Assembly: GCA_030374805.1 (NCBI GenBank)
Contig: JARGSG010000197.1
Span: forward strand, 496,001-560,000
Reading direction: 5' to 3'
DNA length: 64,000 nt
Origin: Gracilaria gracilis
Taxonomy: Eukaryota; Rhodophyta; Florideophyceae; Gracilariales; Gracilariaceae
The notes under the pieces were generated by a model. That model worked only from the letters and a program-made list of their open reading frames with translations. It was not told the DNA's origin and did no database searches. Of this stretch, positions 1 to 9,785 are shown piece by piece. Within the stretch, counting starts at the first letter, position 1. Each line of letters starts with the position of its first letter. The position numbers and the translations under genes are program-made.

Positions 1-3000
1 CGCCCACCCCGCACCGCAGCCCTCAACCCGTCATCACCTTTGGGAGAGCTTCGTTCTCCTCCGCAGCCGTCTCCCCCCGACCCCCAGCCGCGTCCCATAC
101 CTCTGCCAGGAAATATCCCATCCGACACACCTTCGGCTCATATGGCAACCACTCTATCTTCTTCGCCTTCGGTTCCGAATCAAACTTCCCTACATCTCAA
201 TTGTATAGCGCCCACCCAGCGTCCCAACACTCCAAATGGCGTGCAAGATGGGCCGCCCTCCAAGCGCAGACGTACCAGTACAGAACAATCGTTGGCTACC
301 CCGCTCACGTTGCCCCCATCTGTCCAAATGAATGACCTGCCTGCCCGCATCGTTCCCCTTTCGCAAGCTGCCCCACTAGCCAATGCACAGCCAAATACAG
401 CGCTTCCCATAGCTCCGGAGAAGCTTCCAACCCGTGGCGAAGAGGGTTGGTCTGATGCCCAAACTCCGGCGCGAGCGGTACATGAATCGCCCACACACAC
501 AGCAAACGATTCAAATGCGGACAAACCTTCCCCAAACAACGCGTCCGCTTCAACGTACCGCGGCACTTCAGAAATGGTTGTTTCGGAGGATTCGCGTCCC
601 ATAGCGCCAGTGCAACTGATCACGTCCACTGCAACCGTTCCCGCTCATCCCAAGGACACGAGACGAATCTGGAATCGCCGCACTCTGGAGAGGAGCGGAA
701 TAAGTTCTAACGCATTAAAGGCGTTAGAATCGTTCATGAAGAACGTTCCTCCAATCCCGATACAGCCAGATCACAATAAAAGACAAACGCGCAACATGCG
801 AGGATGGATTCAGCATCTTGAAAACCCTTCCTGCGACTCTCTTTGGGATAAGCTCATGGATGTTCTACAAACAGACTTGAGTCCACAGAGAGCGTTTGGT
901 CTTCACTGGGATCATGACGTCTGCCGCTTTATTTTGGGGTACGTTGTCTCGGTGAACCGGAGTACCCAAACACGGCAAGCCATGAACAACGCGATAAAGC
1001 GTGAACTCATTTGCCCCACCGAATCCGGTAATTCCACAAGGGGGAAGACCTTTCGTGATCTCTTCCGTGAGAAATGTCATAAGGCAGGGGTTAAACTCAA
1101 TGCATTAGAAAATGGTGCCTATCCAAAGCGCTCATCGCAAGCGACGTTTTCTGGACGCCATGCAGCAGTGGGACCTCCAGATGTACCTAACAGGTTTATT
1201 TCGGAGTTTGAAGACTCTTCCGGCACTGCACGCACTCGACCGCTTCCGCAACTAAGTTTGCGGAGAGCTACTGAAGTTAGAGTTTCGGAATCGGAACTCA
1301 GAAAGCTACGGGAAAGATGTCCCGACAGGGATGAATGGGGCCAAACTGCGTGGTGGAGACTTGAGTCGAATGAGGATGTTGAGCGTCTTCCTAAGCTCCT
1401 TGTTGATCACAGCCTTTTCGAGCTGCGCAACTTGTTGACTGACTTTCGATGGATGATGAGAATGTTCCACTGCGTTAATTTTTCTCAGGGGATGTATCAA
1501 GCACCTGCTCAAGCGTATGATATGATGCTAAGATATGCTCAATCGCCAAGTGCGCATCTGCCGTCAGCGGATGTTGAAAGCTTTAGACTTATTCGCAACG
1601 CGATTATGGTCATCTTGCCTGTTCTGTTCAGACATGAAGCTCGCTCCACCGACCAAGGTTTCCATGCACACTTGGCAACTCAGCTGACTGGGCGATTGCT
1701 GTCCCTCAAGCGAAAGTTCCCGGCTATTGCATGCCTAATACAAAGTATCGAACTACATGCGCCAAGACCATGGCTGAAACCTCTCACTCAGTGCTTTCGG
1801 CAGCCACGGACAGATGTTGCATTGGCAGTCCCTAGTGAGGGAATATTTGTCCCGCATCAACTAGTTTTGTCAGACGACGGAAACTTTCTTGTAACAACGA
1901 ATGTAACAACGAATGCATCCATGAGGGAGCCACGCAGCAAAACGAAGTCAGAACCTACGCCCAGGCCAGCCAGTTTGCATGGAAATGGGAAAAACTCGAC
2001 CACAACACAGCCCACTGCACCACGGAAGACTATCTCTATAGCAATTTGGGACATTTCTTCCGGGAAACGGGTGGGTGAGGTGCCAAATATTCATAACCAT
2101 GTGAGTCATGTGGCCATAACGAAGGATAACAACTGTATAATTGGCGAAACATATGATGGGCTTTTCTTCTGGCATTTTGATAAACGGGAGACTTGGACTG
2201 TGCGTACGAGTCTCAAAGGGCTTCCTCGCGTACGAGGGTTGTCGTCAATTAAGCCGACCGCAACTCCAGAGCACGTTTTAACCACGCACAAGCGAGGAGG
2301 AAGGTCTGTTATAGTGTTGTGGAATACTCGAACTGGAGCGCAAGAAAAGGTTTATGATGCAGTAGAAAGCAAGCCCAATTGTGTAGATATATACTCGAAG
2401 CGGCAGTATTTTGCCTCAGGCCATGACAATGGTTTTATTCACCTTTGGAACTGGAGAGACAAGAGACCAATCTTGACATTCAAAAATGAGGGGTCCGAAC
2501 CAGGGGCACAGAACGGCGTGAGCTTGAGTGACGCAAACGATGAAAAGGACTTCAGCCAGAGTGCACAAGCCAGCGCTAGAACGATAAGCATTTCATTTTT
2601 CGAGAGAGAGAATGACCTGTCGTTGGCGTCAGTGTCTTCGGAACTAGGGGGGGTACAGCAATACATTCGTATATGGGTTTTACCACCAAAGAAATTCCTT
2701 GATGGTTCATCACAAGCTTTTGTGTCTTGCAAGCGGGCGGCTGTGTGGAAGTGCAGACTAGTGCGACAAGTGTTCTGTTCAGGAGATGGGAACTTGTTCA
2801 CGGGCGGAGATGATGGGGTGGCAAGGATGTGGGAACGAGAAGAAGATGATACGTGGAAGGAATACATTATCGAGAAGGACAGTAATGAAGATTCGAAAAT
2901 GTCGTCCACGTTTATCTGCTGTGGCAAGAAAACGAAGCTGATTGCAACTTATGTGACAAAGTCACCGTACGTGGTTGTGTGGGACACAGGGAATAAGGAT

Positions 3001-3699
3001 CTTCGCAGAACAATCATGACGAGGACAGGTGTATACAAACCATACATCCCAATCCAGGCGCAGTCGGTTGATGTGGCTGACATGAACCAATACCAAACGC
3101 TGAAACAAGAAAAGGGGGCGGGAGAGTTTTGGGCAAAGTGTGGGGAAGGTGGAAGTTCGGGACAGGGTGGTTCGAAGCATCAGCAGGGCTCCAAAAAGCT
3201 ATGGGACAATCCCGAGTTTTTCTTTACACAACAAACTCGAGATTCTAATTCTGTAGTTCGACCCGGTGAACTTCAACCATGGTTGCAACTGAAACTGGAA
3301 CATGGCGACATGCAAGGTTTGGACGTGTGCTTTGATCAACCGGTTACGTCCGGGGTGACGGGACTGTTTGTAAATGCACCCAACTCGTTCGGAGGTAACG
3401 TTGGAGGTGGAAGCGAAGATGGTAAGCGCGATGGAAGGGAGGTGTTGCAGAGGCAAGGGATGGCTATAAAATTGGAAGACAAGCGAACGGAATTGTTCGA
3501 GGTAGAGGGCGGGGTGCGAGTTGGCGCGGTGGCGAGTGGAGTGGAGTCGAGCGAAGGGAAGAAGGTTGGTGAGAAAGGGGGGTCGAAAGTGGTGGTTAGT
3601 TGCGCAAAAGTTTCAGCGAATGAGAAGGAGAGTGCAGGTAAGGTGAAGGAAGTTGCAAATGCGGCGACGGCGGCGGGAGATGTCTCGAGCGTTACATAA
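1..3699 (+). CDS. Large WD40-repeat protein with disordered N-terminus (5' partial)
   Basis: The reading frame is open to the left window edge, so the true start may lie upstream; the first in-frame ATG is at 142. The first ~200 residues are Pro/Ser/Thr-rich and look disordered. Residues ~210-370 form a basic, probably helical block (around WNRRTLERSGISSNALKALE). A second globular helical region follows to ~600. From ~600 to ~1000 there are degenerate WD40 blades, with the recurring endings IAIWDISSGK, FFWHFDK, VLWNTRTGA, HLWNWRDK, RIWVLPP, ARMWEREED and VVWDTGNK, which suggest one seven-bladed propeller. The tail is Gly/Lys/Val-rich and low in complexity. WD40 propellers normally act as interaction scaffolds. 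I do not recognise the non-WD40 regions, so no specific function is given. No intron is needed to read it. Confidence 0.8.
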   Translation, partial: RPPRTAALNPSSPLGELRSPPQPSPPDPQPRPIPLPGNIPSDTPSAHMATTLSSSPSVPNQTSLHLNCIAPTQRPNTPNGVQDGPPSKRRRTSTEQSLATPLTLPPSVQMNDLPARIVPLSQAAPLANAQPNTALPIAPEKLPTRGEEGWSDAQTPARAVHESPTHTANDSNADKPSPNNASASTYRGTSEMVVSEDSRPIAPVQLITSTATVPAHPKDTRRIWNRRTLERSGISSNALKALESFMKNVPPIPIQPDHNKRQTRNMRGWIQHLENPSCDSLWDKLMDVLQTDLSPQRAFGLHWDHDVCRFILGYVVSVNRSTQTRQAMNNAIKRELICPTESGNSTRGKTFRDLFREKCHKAGVKLNALENGAYPKRSSQATFSGRHAAVGPPDVPNRFISEFEDSSGTARTRPLPQLSLRRATEVRVSESELRKLRERCPDRDEWGQTAWWRLESNEDVERLPKLLVDHSLFELRNLLTDFRWMMRMFHCVNFSQGMYQAPAQAYDMMLRYAQSPSAHLPSADVESFRLIRNAIMVILPVLFRHEARSTDQGFHAHLATQLTGRLLSLKRKFPAIACLIQSIELHAPRPWLKPLTQCFRQPRTDVALAVPSEGIFVPHQLVLSDDGNFLVTTNVTTNASMREPRSKTKSEPTPRPASLHGNGKNSTTTQPTAPRKTISIAIWDISSGKRVGEVPNIHNHVSHVAITKDNNCIIGETYDGLFFWHFDKRETWTVRTSLKGLPRVRGLSSIKPTATPEHVLTTHKRGGRSVIVLWNTRTGAQEKVYDAVESKPNCVDIYSKRQYFASGHDNGFIHLWNWRDKRPILTFKNEGSEPGAQNGVSLSDANDEKDFSQSAQASARTISISFFERENDLSLASVSSELGGVQQYIRIWVLPPKKFLDGSSQAFVSCKRAAVWKCRLVRQVFCSGDGNLFTGGDDGVARMWEREEDDTWKEYIIEKDSNEDSKMSSTFICCGKKTKLIATYVTKSPYVVVWDTGNKDLRRTIMTRTGVYKPYIPIQAQSVDVADMNQYQTLKQEKGAGEFWAKCGEGGSSGQGGSKHQQGSKKLWDNPEFFFTQQTRDSNSVVRPGELQPWLQLKLEHGDMQGLDVCFDQPVTSGVTGLFVNAPNSFGGNVGGGSEDGKRDGREVLQRQGMAIKLEDKRTELFEVEGGVRVGAVASGVESSEGKKVGEKGGSKVVVSCAKVSANEKESAGKVKEVANAATAAGDVSSVT

Positions 3700-4000
3700 A
3701 AGCCAAGTTGTTGTCGGTGAGCTCTGAGCAAGTGGCAACTGTATACATGAGAGTATGTGCGGCGGAGATAAAATGGTGAGGGGTGATAGGGTGTTTCGAA
3801 TAGAGAGGAATGGTTGCGTCGAGGTGAGACAGGGCGGAGTAAGGTTATCCATACAGTAGTCGGTTAAGATGCAGCTGTATGGTGGGTGTGATTATGCGTG
3901 AGACTAAAAGTAATACATGAGCAATCGGTGAAGGTGGCGCAAGTTGGTGCCATGGAATGATTGGAAGGGTTGCGAAGATATAGATTATGCGTGGAGATTG

Positions 4001-4047
4001 GGGGTGGCGGTGGGGTGGCGGTGGGGTGGCGGTGGGGTGGGGTGGTG
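4001..4047. repeat. G-rich minisatellite
   Basis: Tandem copies of an 11-base unit, GTGGGGTGGCG, with small variations. The run of G triplets on the + strand could form a G-quadruplex. Confidence 0.8.
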
Positions 4048-4462
4048 TATTGTTTGCATATGATTGGTACATTAAGTGACGATGATTTTAAGTGGATGGT
4101 GCGATAATGGCGCCATCGGTCGTGACGTTTGGGGGAAGGAAGGGGGGGAGGGGGGAGGGGGAGAGTTTCGGGACAAGGCGAAATGATGATGAGCACGACG
4201 GGGCGACAGTCGTCGGCAACAAGAAGCACGAAAGCACGAAATAATACAGTATCGGGAGGCATGCAGAGGGGGGCGTTGGAGGAGAAAAAAAGTCTCGAGC
4301 GCGGCAATAAATCAGCAACGCGCAGCGTGGAACGAATTGTGGCGAACGGGACCGAACTGAGCTCGAGAGCGCATGATAGATAGACACGGCGTTCACGATG
4401 CTCAGGCACGATGCTGATGCGCGACTGGTGGCGGCGGCGGATACGGGCGACGAAGGAAGACA

Positions 4463-4585
4463 GCGGAGCGCAAGCGAACAGTCCAAGCGGAGCGCAAGCG
4501 GAGCACAAGCGGAGCGCAAGCGGACAGCGCAAGCGGACAGCGCAAGTGCACAGCGCAGCGCAAGCCGACAGCGCAGCGTGAGCGC
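4463..4585. repeat. Tandem repeat of AGCGCAAGCGG-type units
   Basis: Imperfect direct repeats of AGCGCAAGCGG / ACAGCGCAAG fill this stretch. The repeat keeps several frames open on both strands, which explains the overlapping spurious frames here. Confidence 0.75.
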
Positions 4586-5129
4586 GCCTCGAGTGTATCT
4601 AAGATATCTGAGCTCCCTCCCTCCGGGGGGGACTCTAAAAGCAAAGCTTTTTGTGGAAAGCCACACACACGCGTCAGCCGGGAAAGCGCGCGCGGCGGCG
4701 CGGCGGCGCGGCGGCGCGGCGGCAGCAGCGGCGGCAGCAGCGGCAGGCAGCGCAGCGGTCTCCGCGCGGCAGCGCGCAGGAGGCGCCGCTCCATCAAACG
4801 CGTCGCGCGGAGACAAAGCCCATAACGTCAAGCAACGCACCGACAACAAACGGCGCCACATCGCACATGCGTCACGTCGGCTACTCCATTGCGCGCGCGC
4901 CACGCGTACAGCTGTGCCAGCTGCGCACATGTGACGCGCCGCTGCGTCCAGTGCGCGCGCGACACGCGTCGGCCACCGCCGTGTGTTGTACACGGCGGGC
5001 GTCGCTCACGCGCGTTACCTTCGTATTGCAAACGCGAGCGCGCGCCGCTGCTGCACGCGTCGTTTTACGTAGAGCGTGCGCGCCCGCGCGCGAATCACTT
5101 TAAAAACAGCCGATCCGCCGTGTTCAATT

Positions 5130-5540
5130 ACGCGCCGTCCTGCCTCCTTTCCCCCTCCCCCTCCTCCTCTTCCCCCCACCCCTCCCCCCCACCCAAACAA
5201 ACAAAACAACGCCGTGTCGCAGCTCACGCAACCACCACACATACACTCACTGTGGCCACTGTTTCCTCTTCACAAATCCTTCGTACCCTCCACCAAAACC
5301 CTCTTCCACAAACCCCAACCCCCCTCCCCCGCCCTCCCCTGCCCTCCCCTGCCCTTCCCCTCCCCCCTCCCCTCCCTCCTCTCGTGCCTACTCTCTCCCA
5401 TCCCATCTCCCCGCATCGTTCTAATTCCCCGCCCCACCGCCTTCACCCCCCCCCCCCCCCCCCTCCCCACTAGTCGTTCTTAACCTCCCCGACCCCCAGC
5501 AGCAGTCTGTCCTCCCTCCACCCCACCGCCACGGCGAATT
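5130..5540. promoter_or_regulatory. Polypyrimidine tract with 18-C run (probable promoter/5' UTR)
   Basis: About 400 bases are almost only C and T on the + strand, with an uninterrupted run of 18 C at 5446-5463, ending just before the start codon at 5577. Such tracts can form triplex or i-motif structures. The regulatory role is inferred from position only. Confidence 0.4.
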
Positions 5541-5576
5541 TCACCACTCCCCCCAGTCCCCCCCCGGCCCTGCGCG

Positions 5577-6446
5577 ATGTCGGCTGACGCAACGCCCTCG
5601 CCTCAGTCGTCCGAGTGCTCTGTCTCGCCGCCTTCCGCCGCCCCAGCCGTGTCTGTCGACGCCATCTTTGCGCGAGCCGAGCGTGTCTTCGAGCGCAGGG
5701 TTGATCAACTGTTGCAGGCCAAACGTCGTAAAGCCGCCCTCGCCAGGGCGCCCTTCAACGCCAGAAAGGCTAAGCGAGATGCTCGCACCGTAGCCGGGCG
5801 CGAGAAACTCGATGCGCTCGTTCGGCGCCTGGCTGATCTTGCCACTGTTCAGCAGATGCTGCTGGGAGATAAGGCTGCCAAGCTTGTTACTCATGTATTG
5901 GACGGCGCGGCCGCTGCTGCGCTTGGTGTGGCTGCGTTGCATGCCACTCCGCTTGCCGACGAACAACAAGAGCAGGAGCAAGCTGCTCCGCCTTGTCAGT
6001 CTGCTGCTGTCAAGGAGGAGAAGGAGTTTATTGAAACGTCCAGCTGCAGTGATGACTGTTCCGTCGGCGCTGTGGCCAAGGATGATATGCACGAACTGGT
6101 GCACGGTGTGAACCAGCTGCGAATGTACCACGCCACCGAATCTGTGGTCAACTTCGTGTTGGACTGCGATGATGAGCAAGACTGTGTACCTATCCCCTCT
6201 CAAGCGCCAGAAGTTGGTGCCTCTGTGCCTATTTGTAATGATGTATCAAAGCTACGCCGTATGAACTCTGCGCCGGCTTGTGATTGTATGCGATGTGATT
6301 GTGTTTGTAATCGTACGAACAATTGTTCCAACTCTTCTGCGGCGGCGCGAGGCCGCCGCGCTAACGGCTACGTTCGCTCGCAACCGCAGTCTCTGCCGCT
6401 GTCTGCGTACAAGTCGCAGCGGCATTGTGAGTTGCGCGAGTACTAG
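5577..6446 (+). CDS. Orphan protein, helical N-terminus and Cys-rich tail
   Basis: A 289-residue frame starting at an ATG after a long pyrimidine leader. Residues ~25-105 are Arg/Lys/Ala-rich and predicted helical, with heptad-like spacing (RRVDQLLQAKRRKAAL, then KLDALVRRLADLATVQQMLL), so a coiled coil or basic-region dimer is possible. The middle is acidic. Near the C-terminus is a cluster of closely spaced cysteines (CDCMRCDCVC, then C at +7), which could bind metal. I recognise no family. Codon use, the clean start and an AATAAA-type signal downstream (6787-6793) support a real gene. A regulatory nuclear protein is possible but only inferred. Confidence 0.6.
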   Translation: MSADATPSPQSSECSVSPPSAAPAVSVDAIFARAERVFERRVDQLLQAKRRKAALARAPFNARKAKRDARTVAGREKLDALVRRLADLATVQQMLLGDKAAKLVTHVLDGAAAAALGVAALHATPLADEQQEQEQAAPPCQSAAVKEEKEFIETSSCSDDCSVGAVAKDDMHELVHGVNQLRMYHATESVVNFVLDCDDEQDCVPIPSQAPEVGASVPICNDVSKLRRMNSAPACDCMRCDCVCNRTNNCSNSSAAARGRRANGYVRSQPQSLPLSAYKSQRHCELREY

Positions 6447-7619
6447 TGCGATGAGCACGTTTGGAGGCGCGCCTCATGGCTGGTCGCGGCTCTCAGCCGC
6501 GTGGCGATGTGCCGTGCTGATGGTGTGCGCGCGACGTGCAAGGTGCTTTTTGAGCAACAATCGACTCTCGTTAGCTGTGCTTGTGTAGCTGTACTATCTA
6601 TCTATCTATCTATCTATCTATCTCAGGCTTGAGCTATGTTACATGCGTAAAGAAGCGGTATGGCTCTGCGACTGTCATGAATCATCATCGTGATGATGGT
6701 GGTCATCATGATGGTGGTCATCATGCTGGTGGTCATGCAACGGGGCGTAATCCGCTTTGACAGAATCTGGAGTTTGTTTCTATTTGATAAAATAAACGTA
6801 TCTTATCTCGTGATGTAAGCCGTACGCTTATCTACGATAAGCGTGCGCCGCTCGTCAACGTGCCGCGCGCTCTCGAGCGCCGCTTCCAATGTGAGCGCCG
6901 CTTCCAATGTGCTCGCGCGCGCGCCGTGCGCGCGTGCCGCCGCCTGCCAACTTGCTCGCGAAAGCGCTCGCGCCACTATGCGAAAGATACGTGCCCACAA
7001 TGTGACCCCCACATGGGTGCGCGCGCCTGCGCGGCCAAACGTGGCTTGTCAGCCGCCGTTGCGCCCGATGGAACAGAGAGCGCTCCCCGTGCCATGGAAC
7101 GCGCTCGTGCGTGACTTGAACGATACTTGGCTGTGCTGTGCTGTGCGCGCGCGCTATCCACCAAAGCTGTGTGTTGTATCTACTACCCTTGGCCGTGTAT
7201 CGTTGTTGTTGTTCCAGTGCTGTCACGTGGAGGCAGCAGGTTCCGTTTGTTTCGCAAATCGTCAACTCGTCGAACAACCAAGCATTGCAGATTCAACCAT
7301 TTTTAGCACGCCCATTTTGTTCGCCTTATCGTTTTTAAATTCCCAACACTCACCAAACTGTTTACAAGCGTCCTTCTTTGAACGACCATCAAGAGTTAAA
7401 ATCCCTTTTAATACCTTGACTATATACCTCTTTCTTATCTAAACAACCAACCATTTTTTGTTAGAAAAGTTACACAAGTTATGCTACTCGGGGTCAACGA
7501 TACAAAGTGAGAGAAGCAATCACCCAATTATCCACACCTCACCGTTGAGTAACCCCCCATTAGAAAGTTATAAGTGGAAGTGCCCATAGAACATCTCCTT
7601 GTTAAAATCAACCACCATC
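6447..7619. other. Intergenic region with microsatellites
   Basis: Contains a CTAT microsatellite (6594-6622), a GATGGTGGTCATCAT-type repeat (6680-6740), an AATAAA-type poly(A) signal (6787-6793) and GC-rich DNA with CGCG tracts (6840-7170). A 199-codon + frame at 6843-7442 overlaps equally long minus frames and has no recognisable domain, so I do not call it. From 7280 to 7619 the DNA is AT-richer and is probably the 3' flank of the minus-strand gene that ends at 7620. Confidence 0.6.
6594..6622. repeat. CTAT tetranucleotide microsatellite
   Basis: Seven consecutive CTAT units plus a partial unit, downstream of the orphan gene and before its likely poly(A) signal. Confidence 0.9.
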
Positions 7620-8515
7620 TTAACCCTGGTACGTGTAGTAGGCGCCGTTGGCGTCCACGTACACACGACCGGCAGTACCGAGACCAAGCGCCGCACCCGG
7701 AGCGGCAACAGCAACCGCACCTTCCTCACCGTTGGCGGAGGCAGAGCCGGATTCCTGGTCAGCGGCAGCGGAGACGGTGTTTTCACCATCAGCAATCACA
7801 GCGGAACCATCATTGGCGATGGCGGCGGATCCCGGGATCGGGGTAGCTTCCGGAACCGGCGTGGCCTCAGCAACCGGCATGGCGGCCGGCGTGGCAGCCG
7901 GAGCGGCGGCCGGAGTAGCGGCCGGAGCGCCAGCCGGAGCAGAAGCCGGGGAGGTAGCGGATCCTCCAGCCGGAGCAGAAGCCGGGGAGGTAGCGGAGTA
8001 TCCATCAGCCGGGGCGGTGTATCCATCACCACCCTTGGCGCACGGAGTGGCGGCTGGGGCAGTGTAGTCACCACCAGACGGAGCAGAGTAGTCACCACCG
8101 GACGGAGCAGAGTAGTCACCACCAGACGGGGCAGAGTAGTCACCACCAGACGGGGCAGAGTAGTCACCACCAGACGGGGCAGAGTAGTCACCACCAGTCG
8201 GGGCAGTGGACGGAGCGGCGTACTCAGCAGTCGGGGCAGTGGACGGAGCAGACTTGGCACACGGGGTGGCGGCGGCCATGTACATACGGCCAGCGGTACC
8301 AACACCGACAGCGCCACCTGGGGCGGCAAGAGCAACGGCACCTTCCTCACCATTGGCGGAGGCAGAGCCGGATTCCTGGTCAGCGGCAGCGGAGACGGTG
8401 TTGTCACCATCGGCAATCACAGCGGAACCATCATTGGCGATAGCAGCGGACCCCGGGATCGGGGTAGCTTCCGGAACCGGCGTGGCTTCAACAGCGGCCG
8501 GAGTGGCGGCAGGGG

Positions 8516-8550
<35 letters not shown>

Positions 8551-9244
8551 GCGGCCGGAGCGGCGGCCGGAGCAGAAGCCGGGGAGGTAGCGGATCCTCC
8601 AGCCGGAGCAGAAGCCGGGGAGGTAGCGGAGTATCCATCAGCCGGGGCGGTGTATCCATCACCACCCTTGGCGCACGGAGTGGCGGCCGGAGCAGTGTAA
8701 TCACCACCAGACGGAGCAGAGTAGTCACCACCGGACGGAGCAGAGTAGTCACCACCGGACGGAGCAGAGTAGTCACCACCAGACGGGGCAGAGTAGTCAC
8801 CACCGGACGGGGCAGAGTAGTCACCACCAGACGGGGCAGAGTAGTCACCACCAGACGGGGCAGAGTAGTCACCACCAGACGGGGCAGAGTAGTCACCACC
8901 AGACGGGGCAGAGTAGTCACCACCAGTCGGGGCAGTGGACGGAGCGGCGTACTCAGCAGTGGGAGCAGTGGACGGAGCAGACTTGGCACACGGGGTGGCG
9001 GCGGCCATGTACATACGGCCAGCGGTACCAAGACCGACAGCACCACCTGGGGCGGCAAGAGCAACGGCACCTTCCTCACCATTGGCGGAGGCAGAGCCGG
9101 ATTCCTGGTCAGCGGCAGCGGAGACGGTGTTGTCACCATCGGCAATCACAGCGGAACCATCATTGGCGATAGCAGCGGACCCCGGGATCGGGGTAGCTTC
9201 CGGAACCGGCGTGGCTTCAACAGCGGCCGGAGTGGCGGCAGGGG

Positions 9245-9279
<35 letters not shown>

Positions 9280-9785
9280 GCGGCCGGAGCGGCGGCCGGA
9301 GCGGAAGCCGGGGAGGTAGCGGATCCTCCAGCCGGAGCAGAAGCCGGGGAGGTAGCGGAGTATCCATCAGCCGGGGCGGTGTATCCATCACCACCCTTGG
9401 CGCACGGAGTGGCGGCCGGAGCAGTGTAGTCACCACCGGACGGAGCAGAGTAGTCACCACCGGACGGAGCAGAGTAGTCACCACCAGACGGAGCAGAGTA
9501 GTCACCACCAGACGGAGCAGAGTAGTCACCACCGGACGGAGCAGAGTAGTCACCACCGGACGGAGCAGAGTAGTCACCACCAGAGCCAGTCGGGCACGGA
9601 GTCTTGGTGGGAGCCTCACCACCAGTCGGAGCAGCGTAGTCACCGGACGGAGCGGCATAGGTCGGACCGGTGCTCGGAGCGGCGTAGGTAGCGGGGGTTT
9701 CGGGAGCCGTAGCGCCATCAGGGCACGGTGTGGGAGCAGCAGCAAGAGCCACACCAAGGAGGGCGAGGAAAGTGACGGCCTTCAT
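7620..9785 (-). CDS. Secreted tyrosine-containing octapeptide-repeat protein
   Basis: A 721-residue protein starting at ATG 9785 with a clear signal peptide (MKAVTFLALLGVALAAA, cleavage near residue 17). The mature chain has short YAAPS motifs, then three macro-repeats. Each has an array of GGDYSAPS octapeptides (6, 9 and 5 copies from N to C) closed by GGDYTAPA, then a TPCAKGGDGYTAPADGY segment, an Ala/Pro-rich hinge and a ~75-residue acidic block (AIANDGSAVIADG...). The DNA period is 729 bp between units 1 and 2 and 633 bp between 2 and 3; the 96-bp difference is exactly four octapeptides. Few cysteines occur, always in TPCP/TPCAK/TPCPTG contexts. Extracellular matrix, cell-wall or adhesive material is likely by analogy with other Tyr/Pro repeat proteins. 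I know no named homologue. Confidence 0.85.

Larger units (their letters stand above)
3700..5576. other. Intergenic, GC-rich, repeat-rich region upstream of the orphan gene
   Basis: No convincing gene. It contains a GTGGGGTGGCG-type minisatellite (4001-4047), a direct-repeat block (4463-4585), CGG-rich DNA (4690-4760), CpG-rich sequence with many CGCG tracts (4860-5100) and a strongly pyrimidine-rich stretch (5130-5540) with an 18-C run at 5446-5463. Open frames exist on both strands but have repeat-driven composition and overlap each other. The pyrimidine stretch directly precedes the ATG at 5577 and is probably promoter or 5' UTR of that gene. Confidence 0.6.

Noticed and set aside
4088..5473. 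Several long overlapping frames (Arg/Ala/Pro-rich) on both strands
   Set aside because: They come from tandem and CG-rich repeats, overlap each other and have no domain.
6843..7442. 199-codon + frame
   Set aside because: Overlaps equal-sized minus frames in CGCG-rich DNA; no motif and an abrupt composition change inside it.
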